Assembly: GCF_958979055.1 (NCBI RefSeq)
Contig: NC_084886.1
Location: 47,261,154-47,325,153, forward strand
From: Alnus glutinosa
Lineage: Eukaryota; Streptophyta; Magnoliopsida; Fagales; Betulaceae
DNA: 64,000 nucleotides
Direction: 5' to 3'
Shown here: positions 10,409-22,300 of the stretch, one piece after another
Layout: the number at the start of each line of letters is the position of its first letter
How positions within the stretch are numbered: position 1 is the first letter of the stretch
Made by a program: the position numbers and the translations under genes
The notes under the pieces: generated by a model
Databases searched by the model: none
The model's input: the letters and a program-made list of their open reading frames with translations, nothing else
What the model was told of the DNA's origin: nothing

Positions 10409-10697
10409 ACCAAACATGTAAGGTTGGAAACAGTTCATACAGCAAAGTAGAAAGGTTGCAGAAAGCAGATGTAAATGGGAGATAATAAATTACACCAGAA
10501 TTCTCAGTTTTAACTATGAAGAAAGTAAAACAGTGTTGGCCAGGACAATATCTGAATATCTGGTCCGATTAAGGTTTCCACTTTGCATGTATAGGCAGGC
10601 AATGCCGGACGAAAACCAGCCAGTGGATTGGTTTTATCACACACTACGTCACTTGCATTATCTGCCTCCTGGGTTATAGCTGATAAACACCAACTTT

Positions 10698-13600
10698 CTA
10701 TCCGCTCTGCAAAAAAAGACGGAAAAGAAGATTTTGATTAGCCATGCTTCACATATAGTGTATATCTATTGGTTAGCCTGAAATTCCATTGCCTTTTCAA
10801 ATCAAACCCCCCCAAATTTCCCCCTTTTTTTCTCTGAGATTAATATTATTCATAAAATTTAAAGCGGCCGACTTGTCTTACTTAATGCTTCTAGATGACA
10901 AAGTTTCAGACTCCAAAAAAACAGCCTATGTATCCAGCAACTTCAATGGTGTCTCCTTATAACACCACCAGCTAATGATTTCTGATGCTATATATGTTCC
11001 AAAATAAAATTCTCAACGAGTAGTAAGAGCAACATCTAAAGGTAATATTTAAGAACCTGTGCATGAGGAATCTCTGGCTGTGCTGGTATAGCACCAGAGA
11101 TATAGGTTGTATCTGGGCTTAAATCATCTGCAATTAGACCACTATTTTTGTCAAGAGACTGAGCATCGACCTTATCCTCCACACCCTTCCCTTTGAAGGA
11201 TAAGTTTGAAGGGCCCACAGTACAACTGGAAACAGGAACAGAGGATCCAGTTCGCTTTGAACTAAGATCTAGGCGTTCAATCATTCGTGCAACACCAGCA
11301 ATTCCTGCAGTCATCTCGCGCTGAACTCCTTTGCTTAGCTCCTTTACTGAGCCATTACGAGCAAGTAGCTTCTCCTTAAAGCCCCGGGTACCCTTTGAGA
11401 TTGATTCCTTATATCTGTTGCAACACATCCAAACCCCTCAGTATGAAAGTGGCAAAACGAGGAAACATCAATTACAACAAGAACCAAACGGCACCATATA
11501 CCTAGCTGAAGCAGCAGACAATTTAGATTTGAGTGTCTCTGGAAAGGAGAATATCTCAGATGCGCTTGGCCTTCTTGGAGTATCAGGTGGTGGCTGGCTG
11601 TGAAGAAGTCTGGATGATGGCACAAATAGTCATAAGATACTGAGAGACGTACAGAAGAAAGAAAGAAAAAAAAAGGATACAGACAGAGGATGCCAGATAT
11701 TTTTATGCAGTTCTGTAAAAGAAAAACTAGTATGGATGCCAAGGTAAAAATATTACAGGTCAGTAACGTCTGTTGATTATTTCCTTTACAACAAAACAGG
11801 AAGGGATAAATTTAAGTGCAGTCCAGGCGATGCTATACGACAGTGCATTAGTCAGATCATTATTGTTTGTGTTCTTAACTGCCTGAGGTGTTCAACCACA
11901 TGGTCCAATTTGTAACAGTAAATCTGATAATAAACAAAAAATTTATGATTGAGAAATGAAACAGATGATGCCACAAGAAACAAGGTTAATAAAACTGAAA
12001 GCATGGAATGCTCCATTGTAGTAGGACTAGAAGTCTTGTGCGCATACCTGGGTTTAAAAGGGATATCTCTGTTGACAGCAGCACTGGAGACCAAATTAAC
12101 ATCCACAGATGACGGAGGTTGAATGTTAATAGCGGAAGGTATGCCAGATAGTGAATCACCCTGGGGTGATACATAACTTAAATTTTGAAAATTTTCTGGT
12201 GAAGTGGCATATGTTTTCTGTGACGTGTTTTCAGGAGATGTGAAAACAAGAACTTGGGAAGGACCAATCCCAGAAGATCTCTGCATTTCCCTTCTACTAA
12301 CATAACGAGCTCTGCTAGCAGCAGCAGCAGCCATATGCTGCATAATACGCTCATCAAAATCAGAGTCATCATCCGAGTAAGAAGCATCCTGGAAGTTTCA
12401 GTTTCACTTCTTATCAACAAGCATTCTTTTCTCACTAAGCCAGCCATTAAGCATAAATAATCTTGATCATGGAGATTCATAATAAAGTAAATCACTCACA
12501 TGCTCAACACTGAAATCTTCACAGAAATGACGAAGTGATGTGGGAGCCGCAGAAGAAATGTTCCTTGACCTTGAGCGCCTTTCAATCTCCACTGCAGCTA
12601 GAAGCCCTTGGCTACAGAAACAGAATTAATCAGTGATATTCAAAAGAGGGAGGAGAAGGGCAGATATCTATTCACAATGAATTATATACCTGGCAGGATC
12701 CTTTAAGACAACAGACTGGCAACATATTGGGCAATCTTCACTTCTTTGAGACCTAAAAGAATAAATGAGTTCATTTAAAAAGAACTCGTGGAATTTGTGT
12801 GTGTGTGTGTGGTGGGGGGCATAAATACTGCATCTTTGCCTAAGAAAATAAACATAAAAAATATTAATTGATTAGATTACCATTCAAGAATACAATGAAG
12901 ATGATATTCATGTTTGCAACTGGTAATCTGAAACAGGAAACAAGGCCCGAGGTGTTAAAATTCCAGTTAAGAGTTGAACCCAGGAGTAACTATCTCTAAG
13001 CTGCAAGTTTTTAGAAAAAGCATGCATCTTTCGCTTCATGAGATGAGTATATATTATTTTTTGCAACAGTCTTCTATACAGACACTCTTTCTTAAACAAA
13101 GCACATATTTGGCCACATGGAACAATTTAATATCATGACTGGACAAGTAATCAACCAGAGCAAAGAGGACAATACCTAATTGATGCAATAATAAGTTTCA
13201 ATTGTTTGTATTCAATATCCCAAATCCCTTACCTCCTCCGGTGAAATACTTGTCTTGGAAACATAACTTTTCCATTAAAAATCCCCTTCAGTTAATTTTA
13301 GTGAAAATTAACACCACAAAAGCAGATATTTTTTCCCCCCAAAAAAAAAAAAAAAAAAAAAAACTAAAGTACCTCAGTCTAAAGGGATCCATTCTCCTGA
13401 TCCTGATAAATGGGAAAATTTTCCTAGATTTCAGAACGATATACCAATTCACATTAGACAGATCAAATCATATTTGTCAATTGTCACCTCCAAATTACAA
13501 CAAAACATAACCAATTCAGAAAGCGAAAATGGGCAACCAGAAATCGGAGAACATCAAAACCAGACATTGATCATCATGACCAAGTTGTGTTCAAAAGCAT

Positions 13601-14157
13601 AACACCCACTAAAAAAGGAAAAGAACATCAAACCAATATAACAATATCCCCATTATTCAATAGCCCATGTCCAAGTCTATATTTGTGTAATTTTCCCTCC
13701 TTCCTATTCCATTATAAGTAGAGGCAATTCGTAAAGGATCACTAAGTTTAACATATTGAAACCACTTTCCTCTTTCTTATAACAAACAAACAAATAAACT
13801 ATGATTTTCAGTGTCAGAAACACAAAACCCATGATCTCCTTCTACCTCAATAAAAAAACAAACAAACAAACAAACCCATTCAAACCTATAACACGCACTA
13901 TAATTACGCAAAGAAATAACCAAAAAATAAACACAAAACACAGTCTAATGACAGAAGAAGATAGTAAATTTAATGATGACGATTATGATGGTAATGTGAA
14001 AACATACAGTCGCAGGGTCTGCGGTGGTGAAGGGCTCGAGGCATATACTGCAGCCGTCTTCAAAAGCGTCCTCAGGAGCCCCAGAGGAAGAAGATGCGGC
14101 TGACACCACTGGGTTATCCATAGAAGAAGAAGAAGAAGGGAAAGTGATGTTTGCCAT
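10698..14157 (-). CDS. RHF1A: RING-H2 E3 ubiquitin ligase, RHF1A type
   Basis: Arabidopsis RHF1A targets the CDK inhibitor KRP6 for degradation during gamete formation. Exons on the - strand: 14157-14008, 12927-12881, 12752-12690, 12611-12500, 12388-12048, 11597-11502, 11414-11057 and 10706-10698, giving 391 residues. The RING-H2 finger is split over three exons, with Cys36, Cys39, Cys54, His56, His59, Cys62, Cys73 and Cys76 (DGCSICLEPF, SCKHEYHLHCILEW, CPIC). A Ser-rich N-terminus, a middle region with SRARYVSRREMQR, and the family-typical C-terminal block KEKLLARNGSVKELSKGVQR then GIAGVARMIERLDLSSKR follow. The last exon has only nine coding bases (Ser-Gly-stop). Every junction is GT-AG and in phase. 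It probably acts with an E2 in nucleus or cytosol. Confidence 0.93.
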
Positions 14158-14393
14158 TGTGGGTATGTGTGGCTGAGTGAGCTTGAGGATAATGGATGAG
14201 AAAGCTTGAGACTTTTATGGAGAGGAGGAAGGAGGAAGGAGGAGTAGAAGAAGAAAAGAACCCTAGAAGGAAAAGTATTAGAGAGAGAGTAATAGTCAAA
14301 GAAAAGAATTGTGGAGAGAAGAGGAAAAGGCAGAAAACGCAGGGGAAAATCCGATTCAGACGGTTTGGGTCTTTGAGGGAATCAATCTCCCTT

Positions 14394-14400
<7 letters not shown>
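14158..14400 (-). other. 5' leader/promoter region of RHF1A
   Basis: On the - strand this is a CT-rich leader ahead of the ATG at 14157, a common plant 5'UTR character. It ends at a 37-base T run (about 14392-14428). No TATA box stands out. Confidence 0.45.
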
Positions 14401-14433
<33 letters not shown>

Positions 14434-14789
14434 CATTAATTTCATTAGTTTTTTATTTTTATTTATTTATTTATTTTTATTTTTTAGAGATCGTTAATTT
14501 CAATAGTTACTTTAGCCAGTTTCGGATTTTATTGAGGAAAATTGCATTAAAAGTCCAAGATTTGTTTCCTATGAAAAGTAATTACTTGACTTTTAATTTG
14601 GACAAAGTCTTGAGTTTTACTCGCATGATAAAGGGGAGTAAGTCAGTTTGTTCAAATTTTCGTCCCCTCTTTAACATAAAACTTACCGCTTGTCATGTTT
14701 ATTTACATCAAAACTTATCTAGATAAGATACAATATCTCATCATCTTTGTCCACGTGACAACTTTTACTGATACTCTTTTTTTTTTAGA

Positions 14790-14935
14790 AAAAAAAAACC
14801 TCAAAAGCTAACTAGGGGACCACGGAGAGTGATTCCTAATAACCCCTCTTACACAATTTTCATATAATCCAGACACATTGTCAAGGGACCACCTTGCCAC
14901 ATGGGCAAGGTGATCCCTAACTAGTTTTAAAAAAA
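14790..14935. mobile_element. Small MITE-like inverted repeat
   Basis: AGCTAACTAGGGGACCAC on the left pairs imperfectly with the complement of GGTGATCCCTAACTAG on the right. An inner hairpin (ACCTTGCC/GGCAAGGT) lies near 14890-14910. No clear duplication of the target is visible. Confidence 0.45.
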
Positions 14936-15939
14936 AATAAAAAAAATAGAAGTAAAAATTGTCCTGTGTACAAAAATAGTTAAGAAGAATTATTTCTTAA
15001 TGTAATAATGTATCATATCTCGTAAATAATTATGTCCATAAAGAAAAAACAAGAAGAAGGGTCTAGAAGCCGGCCATGGAATGTGACTCTACCCCTTTTT
15101 TGTGGTAGTGGGGTGGCTCTACTCGTCTCTCACCCACCTCCTAAAGGAGAGTAATAAGGATTAAAATCCACCCATAAAGAGGCGGGGATAGAGATGTTAT
15201 CTTCCCAACAACTACATGACATTGCCCTGCGGCTTCTGACTTCTGTAAATACACTCGAGCGAACTAATTTGTAAAATAAATTGTTTTATAGGTGACAAAA
15301 AAATAAATAATAAATAAACATAGATTGTGACATAGTAAGTTAGTGAAAGGCACTTCATGCAATGAGCCAAATATTTTTCTTAAATATAAAGATACCCATT
15401 ACAAATAAATTGCGAGAAATATAAGTATCAACAAGTCATGATTTTCATGAATGGTAGTAAATAAACATGCAACTTGGTTAAGTAGTTCATAGGGAGAAAA
15501 TCTTTACTTTAAGCATTAAGCAAATGGGTAATTATTATGATGTAATTCTAATCTGTAATGATTACATCTACATCTAAGTAAGAGATATATCTAAGTTGCA
15601 GATATATTTAATAGGAGTAGTAGTTGAATAAGAGTCTTATCTCTTATAGTGAGAGAAGACGAGTAGTAGTAGTTGTTTTCATTAAAAGTTCTTTTTGAAT
15701 AGCAGTGGGATTATCTAGCTAAAGGAATGTGATAGAAGTAGTGAAACTCTATATAGAATAGAGTTACACTCCTACGTGAGTTTGCTAGCCTAATTGTATA
15801 TTTAAAGAAACAAATTATGGAATAATATTACGTTAAATTTTGTTAAGTAAAATATAGTCTCATTGTGTTTTTTGGGAGATTCTGGCTCACTCGAAACAGC
15901 TAACCTATCCATTCCTATGTTTTGTATTAATTGGTTCAC
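14936..15939. other. AT-rich intergenic DNA
   Basis: No coding signal, RNA gene or complete repeat was recognised. Confidence 0.5.
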
Positions 15940-16914
15940 ATCAGTTTAGAGAGAGAAAGCCTTTAGTAATTAGCGTTTCTCACCGGGGGAGGGAGGTTTT
16001 GCTTCCCTCCTCCGGGTTGTTTTGATCCTCCTAGAGAGCTAGGAGGCTTTTGCCCCTCCGTGGTTTTACCACTGGAGCGTGGATTTTCTTCTCCTTGCCT
16101 TTAGGGCAGGGAGTCTGTTCCTCTCGGACTCGTTTCCGGTGGAGGTTTCGTCTCCTTACCCTTATGGGTAGTGGAGTTGTTGTTTTGGTTTTGTTGTTTT
16201 TTCTTTTCCTTGTGTTCTAACAGGAAGGCTTCTTGTCTTTAGCGTTGGTTTTGGGGTTCGGCCGCCATTCTTGTGTCTCCGGTGGAGTTCTGGTTTGAGC
16301 CACAGTAGTTTCATTTTTCAAGATTCCAGATCTACGTTTCTCTTCCGGTTCTTTCAAGACACGCGCTTCCTAGCCGTGATCACCGGCGTCTTCTGGACCG
16401 GCCATAACCAGCCGATGGCCTTGCCGTTCTTTCTTGCCGGCGCATGGTCTGCACGTGGGGGATCTCTCTTCCGTGATTGGCGCGTGTGGATCTCGCCATC
16501 TTGTCAGGTCTTGGTTGGCAGTGATCGGTGGTTGGAGATGGTTGTTTTCGCTGCTGGGGAGACTCCTGTGACGGCGCGTGTTGTTCACGCGCCGCCTCCG
16601 GTGGCGGTGTGGCTTCTTCCAGCGATGAGGACAGTGTTGCTTCTTGTTGTGCTGTGTTTGTTTGTGTATTCCTTTGTTGTCTGTGTGTTTCACAGTGTCT
16701 TTGTAGTGCACAAATATTTGCTGGACTTATTTGTAGTGTGGAGCTTTAAGGGGTGTTCATGTAATATTTGTGTATTATTTAAACAGCTGCTTTGTCAGAT
16801 TTGTTTCTGACTTGGGATGTAGGGGTGTCTTGTACCCCTCATTCTATCTCTGTAATGCTGTTTTAACAATGGAAGGAGCACATGCTTCTTTGTTCAAAAA
16901 AAAAAAAAAAAACA
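15940..16914 (+). mobile_element. Non-autonomous retroposon, copy B, with poly-A tail
   Basis: Starts near the AGAGAGAGAAAGCC block and ends in an 18-base A run at about 16896-16913, preceded by AACAATGGAAGGAGCACATGC. The 3' third is similar to copy A (CACAGTGTCTTTGTAGTGCA, then GGACTTATTTGT, then TTGTACCCCTC). It contains a 179-codon open frame at 16271-16810 with no recognisable domain. I could not find a convincing target-site duplication, so the left border is approximate. Confidence 0.65.
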
Positions 16915-18526
16915 TAAGTAAATAATCCTTATGTAATATCTCCCCTTCATATGGTCTATATGTATCCTTAATCCTCTTACAGTGAAGTTTGCGCGTCTCG
17001 TAAGACTTGTGATACAATCATACAGCCAACAGACAATGCACATAATGCGATATCCACTAGTTGATTGACCAAGTTCGACCTTAGGTGACATCACTAAACT
17101 TAATGATCCCTGCAATTGGTGACCCCACCCGTATGTGATTGCATCGATCACAATGGCACCCAGATCTATTGTACATATTAACTACTTATCAATTGGTTCA
17201 TAGGGTCAAATCTATATAAACTGATATGCACATGCCACAAAATTTATTTTCAATACTTTCCATACAACAGTTCACTAGTGGTCATGACATACAAATTAAG
17301 TCTCTTTATTTCATTTTATATATGTAAATCATACGGTTGGATATTATAAATGGTCAATACATTTCATTTCAAACTTTAGGCTTACAACATATAAATTACA
17401 AAACAATTCATGCTTATAAGAATATACACATTTATCATTTTTTTTTTTTTTAAAAAAAAAGAGAGTAATGCTTACAAAAATATCACTTTAAAGTTTTCAC
17501 GTGTGTTTACTTATCTTGCGTGTAAATTTTCCCATTAAAGTATCATTTGTTACCTAAGCTCATTCGTCCACAAATTGTTTCCCTATCATTTGTTAGGTCT
17601 CCAAACTCCTAAATTATGCATTATTCCCAATCCCGTATAAATTTATGTAAAATATAAAGTAGGAGAATAGTGCAGAAGCAAAGAGAGATAAAGTCGACAA
17701 AATAAAAATTGGGATGGTTTAGCCTTAAAGGCTTACGTCCACCATTGATAACGGTCCTTAAGGTTACATCTTAATTATATTGAACTATATGAAATTGTAT
17801 TACATTGCAGGGTGTTTATATAGAAATTAAGGTGTGGTAAATAATGTAAGGTAAACCAAACAAAGTATGGAATTGATGACACACCTACAAGAAAAACTAA
17901 ATTTAAGACTAACATAAAAAAATAATTGAACATGAAAAATAGCCTAACATTCTCACTTCTAAAATGTTAAACAATTTCCTAATTCTTGATGGTTTCTGGG
18001 ATTCAGTTACATGTGTGTGAAGATGCCTTTAACTAAACAGAAACAAAAAATAGCATAATTTAAGTTATATATTCTATTTTATTTTCAAATCTATTATTGT
18101 TAATTCTTCATTTTGTTTTATTTTTTCTTAGTTTCACATAGCTCAAATTATACCACAAATGTGTCATTACCGAACATGTTATTGGTGATATATGATAAAT
18201 TTCAATTGTTTGGCACTTAAATAAGGAAGATTAATGTTTGGAATTGATGGGAACTTTATAACTACCGAACTACGTATACAATTTTATTTTATTTTATTTT
18301 TTTTTAAAAAAAAAAAATTATACTATGCAACCTGAATCACGTTTCATTTGATTCTTGGATGTTAGGTGGAGGGTTAACCTTACCTCACACTCACGCTAGG
18401 ATGATAAATTACCTTCATTGAATCATTGAAGCAATGCTAGGTCCTACTCGTAAATAAATAACATAAAAAACCCAAAATAATTAAAAAATTGAAAAATTGA
18501 AACTAACCAAAAATAAAGAAAAAAAA
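16915..18526. other. AT-rich intergenic DNA
   Basis: No gene was recognised. The stretch at about 16.95-17.20 kb is less AT-rich and looks like a fragment of an old retroelement, but I cannot classify it. Confidence 0.45.
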
Positions 18527-18860
18527 GGATAATTACACTATTGGTATCAGGGGTTGACTTAAATTACGAATCACTCCCTGTGGTATTATAATTACAAACC
18601 ACTTCCTAAACTCGTTTTCCATCCACAAAGTAAACAAAATCCGTTAGTAGATTACAATATAAATGATATTTAAAGGTTGTCTCATTATATATTTTATATG
18701 ACGTAGCAATCTAATGGATTCTATTAATTTGGTGGACGAAAAACGAGTTTAGTAAGTGATTTGTAATTATAGTTTACCACAAGGACCCTTCATAAACTTT
18801 TGTACCACAGAGAGTGATTCGTAATTTAGGCCAACCACATGGACCAATGTTGCAATTATC
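18527..18860. mobile_element. Inverted-repeat MITE (Mutator-like end sequence)
   Basis: GGATAATTACACTATTGGT at the left end pairs with ACCAATGTTGCAATTATC at the right end, and the pairing continues inward (AAACGAGTTTAG, GTAATTTAGGCCAACC). The ends resemble those of the larger element at 24940-25666, so the two are probably related. Confidence 0.75.
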
Positions 18861-19007
18861 AATTTTAAAAATGATAGATAAAATAACAAAAATAAATTGT
18901 TAAATTAAATTTTTTAAAAAATTTAGAGAGCTTATTATGGATACTCTTATAAGTTTTAAATCTATTTTTAAATTTGTGAAACTTAGTCTCATAGATATAA
19001 AGGGATT

Positions 19008-19164
19008 AAGCTTACGTGCTGTAAATTTTTTTACAGCATTTATACTGTAGTAAATCTAAAGGTTTGAATTTGATTTCAAACCCTTTGAATTTGATTTCAA
19101 GAGTTTGAAATTAAATTCAAACCTTTAGATTTATTACAGCATAGATGCCGTAAAAACTAAGCCA
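19008..19164. mobile_element. Small foldback MITE
   Basis: The arm TAAATCTAAAGGTTTGAATT (about 19053-19072) is inverted as AATTCAAACCTTTAGATTTA (about 19114-19133), with ACAGCAT and its partner outside. It sits about 165 bp upstream of the RH58 start codon. Confidence 0.75.
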
Positions 19165-19327
19165 TATCCTAAAATATAAAGATGAATTTGAAAATGAGAG
19201 GGCTCAGATACGTATTTATATCTTTTCTTAACTTCAATGCGACCGCGGTTTGTTTTGCGCACGTGGCACCTTTTTACTGCACTTATAGACAGCTATTTTC
19301 ATCTATAATCATCACCAATCTGATTTC

Positions 19328-22300
19328 ATGGCTGCTCAGGCTTACACAGAAACTCTGATGGCTAGTCTTCCGGTTCCAGCTACTCATCTTCTCTCTCTTT
19401 TCCCAACTATAAGCCCCGAGACAACCAGACATGGGGCTCGTTTTCTCTTCCAATCCCATAAACCTAACCCTAGAACCTCGTGCTCCATTAGCTTCGCCAA
19501 CCGAGCTCTTCCCTGCCCCATTTCCAAACCCGGGCTTTCACGAGCAATTCCCAACTATTCCTCGGTACCCATCGAAGCCAATCCCAAAAGGGACGCCGCA
19601 ACTATCCGAGAAATCTGCGAAGGCCACGTTCCCGAACATGTTATACGCAGGTCTAACACTGATACTCTACTTGAATGTGTTGTGCTTTCTATAGCTATAC
19701 AATTTATAAAGTTCATAAATTTATGTATATAACAATGAGAAATGAGATATTGGAAATGGTCATCGTTGCAGACAATGCAATCAAACTGATCTAACCTTTT
19801 CATGTTATAGGGCAGAGGAGGTTGGGTATGTTAGACCAACAGATGTACAGCTTCAAGCACTGCCCGTTCTGTTTTCGGGTCGTGATTCTATACTTCATGC
19901 GCAGGTCTAATCTGCCCATTGGAACTGCTTTTGCACTTTGAATCTTTTTTTTTTTTTTTTTTTGAGTCTATCATATTTGTGCCAATGTGTACTTCGTGTA
20001 GAAAGTAACCCATGAATGAACAAATGAATGAACGAATGGATGTTTCTGGGTTACTGATTAGACTTTATGTGGTGCTTGTTTCTTTGGGTCCTCTAGACAG
20101 GTTCTGGGAAGACACTGGCATATCTGCTTTTGATATTTTCTGTCATAAACACTCAAAGATCTGCCGTTCAGGCAGTAATAGTAGTGCCTACCCGGGAACT
20201 AGGCATGCAAGTAAGAAATGTCGTTGATGATTTTTCTGACTTAAAATAATTTTTAGTTTGTTATTTTTTGGACATATTTATTGCTTACTAATGTTATATA
20301 GCAAATATTGTTATTTGTTTCTAAAAAACAAGGTTACAAGAGTTGCTCGGATGTTGGCTGGGAGGCCTATGGAACTTGAATTGGAGCAGAAGGGGTGTAC
20401 TGTCATGGCTCTTTTAGATGGGGGAATGCTAAGAAGACACAAGAGTTGGCTAAAGGTTCTGCACATTCTTATTATCATTTTCCAAGTCTCGTGGCTTTGA
20501 TGTTACCAAATAGATGCTAGTAGTTCATAAGGTGCTAATGGCTGTTGCTGCAACTTTGTGTTCCATGTAGAACATTTTGAAGGAACTTTAAATATCACCA
20601 CTTCCTCCTTTTCTGGGGAAATATGTGAAAAAATAAGCTTGAATTAATTAGGTTGCCTTCTCTCCTTTGCATTTCCTCTAACTAGAGTTTATTTCGCACT
20701 CATGGTGTCTCCCTGTGATAGATTTTGGTTGCATGATTTTTCTTCTCGTGCCACTTTTGGAAGGAATGTAATAACATGTCTTGAGACTTGGTTGATTGCT
20801 TGATTTTAGGCATCTGGGATTCCACTCACACAAAAAGCTGGAATTTCAGGCATTCGCATTTCAGGGAAAATCATATCATTATTAGGAACTTTTAAGTCTT
20901 AATATACTGTCTATTCAAGGGGTCTAAAGCTAGACTGTATTGGTGGACGATGAATCTAATTAATAATCAGTTTCATTTGCATCCAGGTGGATTCATTGTT
21001 CATATGCAGAATCATTACTGACTCCGTAATTTCTTTTTCTTTTACTTTTTCCCCTAGAACTTTGCTGGTATTCAGGGGATGTACTATAGTTTGCACTAAT
21101 ATATATGATTCACCCAAGGTTTTAAAACTGAACCAGTTGCATTTTTTTTCTTTGACTGATATGGACATTCTTAGTCTAATAGTACCATATAATCCAAAAG
21201 AAGATTATGCATATCTGCATAGAAATTTATTGATTGCATAAAATTTTCAGGCGGAGCCCCCTACAATAGTGGTGGCAACAATAAGGAGTTTGTGCCAAAT
21301 GCTTGAGAAGCAAATCTTAAAGCTCGAATCAATGAGGGTGCTGATAATTGATGAGGTAATTAAAATATAATTTTGTTTTTCTTTAATGGAAACTCCTTTA
21401 AGGAAGTGTCATAAATTTTTGGTTAAAGAATTTGTAAAGGAGTGGCTATGCTTTGAAAATGTTTAGATGAGAGTCTTCCTACATTTTAGACATTGTGATT
21501 TCGTGGAGTAAAAGTATGTGTTTTATTGGGATTTTAAGACAGCAAGGGAAGGTACTCATTTGCATTAGAAGATTACTTTGTTCACTTACCTGTCAATTGA
21601 GGTGGTTCCACGATATTTATGAGGCAAATAAATTTGAGCAGAGCCTTTTTTCTCTTAATAAGAATTCACGAAACACAACAATGCAAGTCAAATTTATTTT
21701 CCTCATAAATATCGTGAACCAAAAAAAGGCTCTGCTCAAATATTCTTTTACAAGGAGTGACATTTTATATTCCCTATTATGTTAGGTTGATTCGATGTTC
21801 AATTCTTCAAAAGAAGTCAGTTCTCTTCGAAAGCTTTTGACCTCATATTCATCACTCAACAACCGTCAGACCATTTTTGCCAGTGCATCCATCCCCCAGC
21901 ACAGACGATTTTTACATGACTGTATACAGCAAAAGTGGACCAAGGTTTTGTGATATAATTCTTGTTTCGGTGTTATCTTCATTGGGATTTGACATGTCCG
22001 CCAGTGGTTTCCTGTATCATATTATGATTTTGTTACAATTTACAGAGTGATGTGGTTCATGTCCATGTCAATCCAATTCAGCCCATGCCATCATGCCTAC
22101 ATCATAGATTCGTGGTAAGAAATCTTTAGAATATAAAAGTTTCTCCATTGTGCTTCTCATTTAAAATGTGCTAATACTGTGTTGCTTAACAGATATGTGG
22201 CAAAAGCAGAAGGCATAAAACCTTGCTATCGATATTACATTCTGATGCACCTGAGTCTAGCATTATCTTTGTTGGTGAGCAGGTATGCAGCACACATCCT

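Noticed and set aside
16271..16810. 179-codon frame in retroposon B
   Set aside because: Composition (Val, Phe, Leu, Cys rich) and lack of a counterpart frame in copy A suggest chance openness of T/G-rich sequence.
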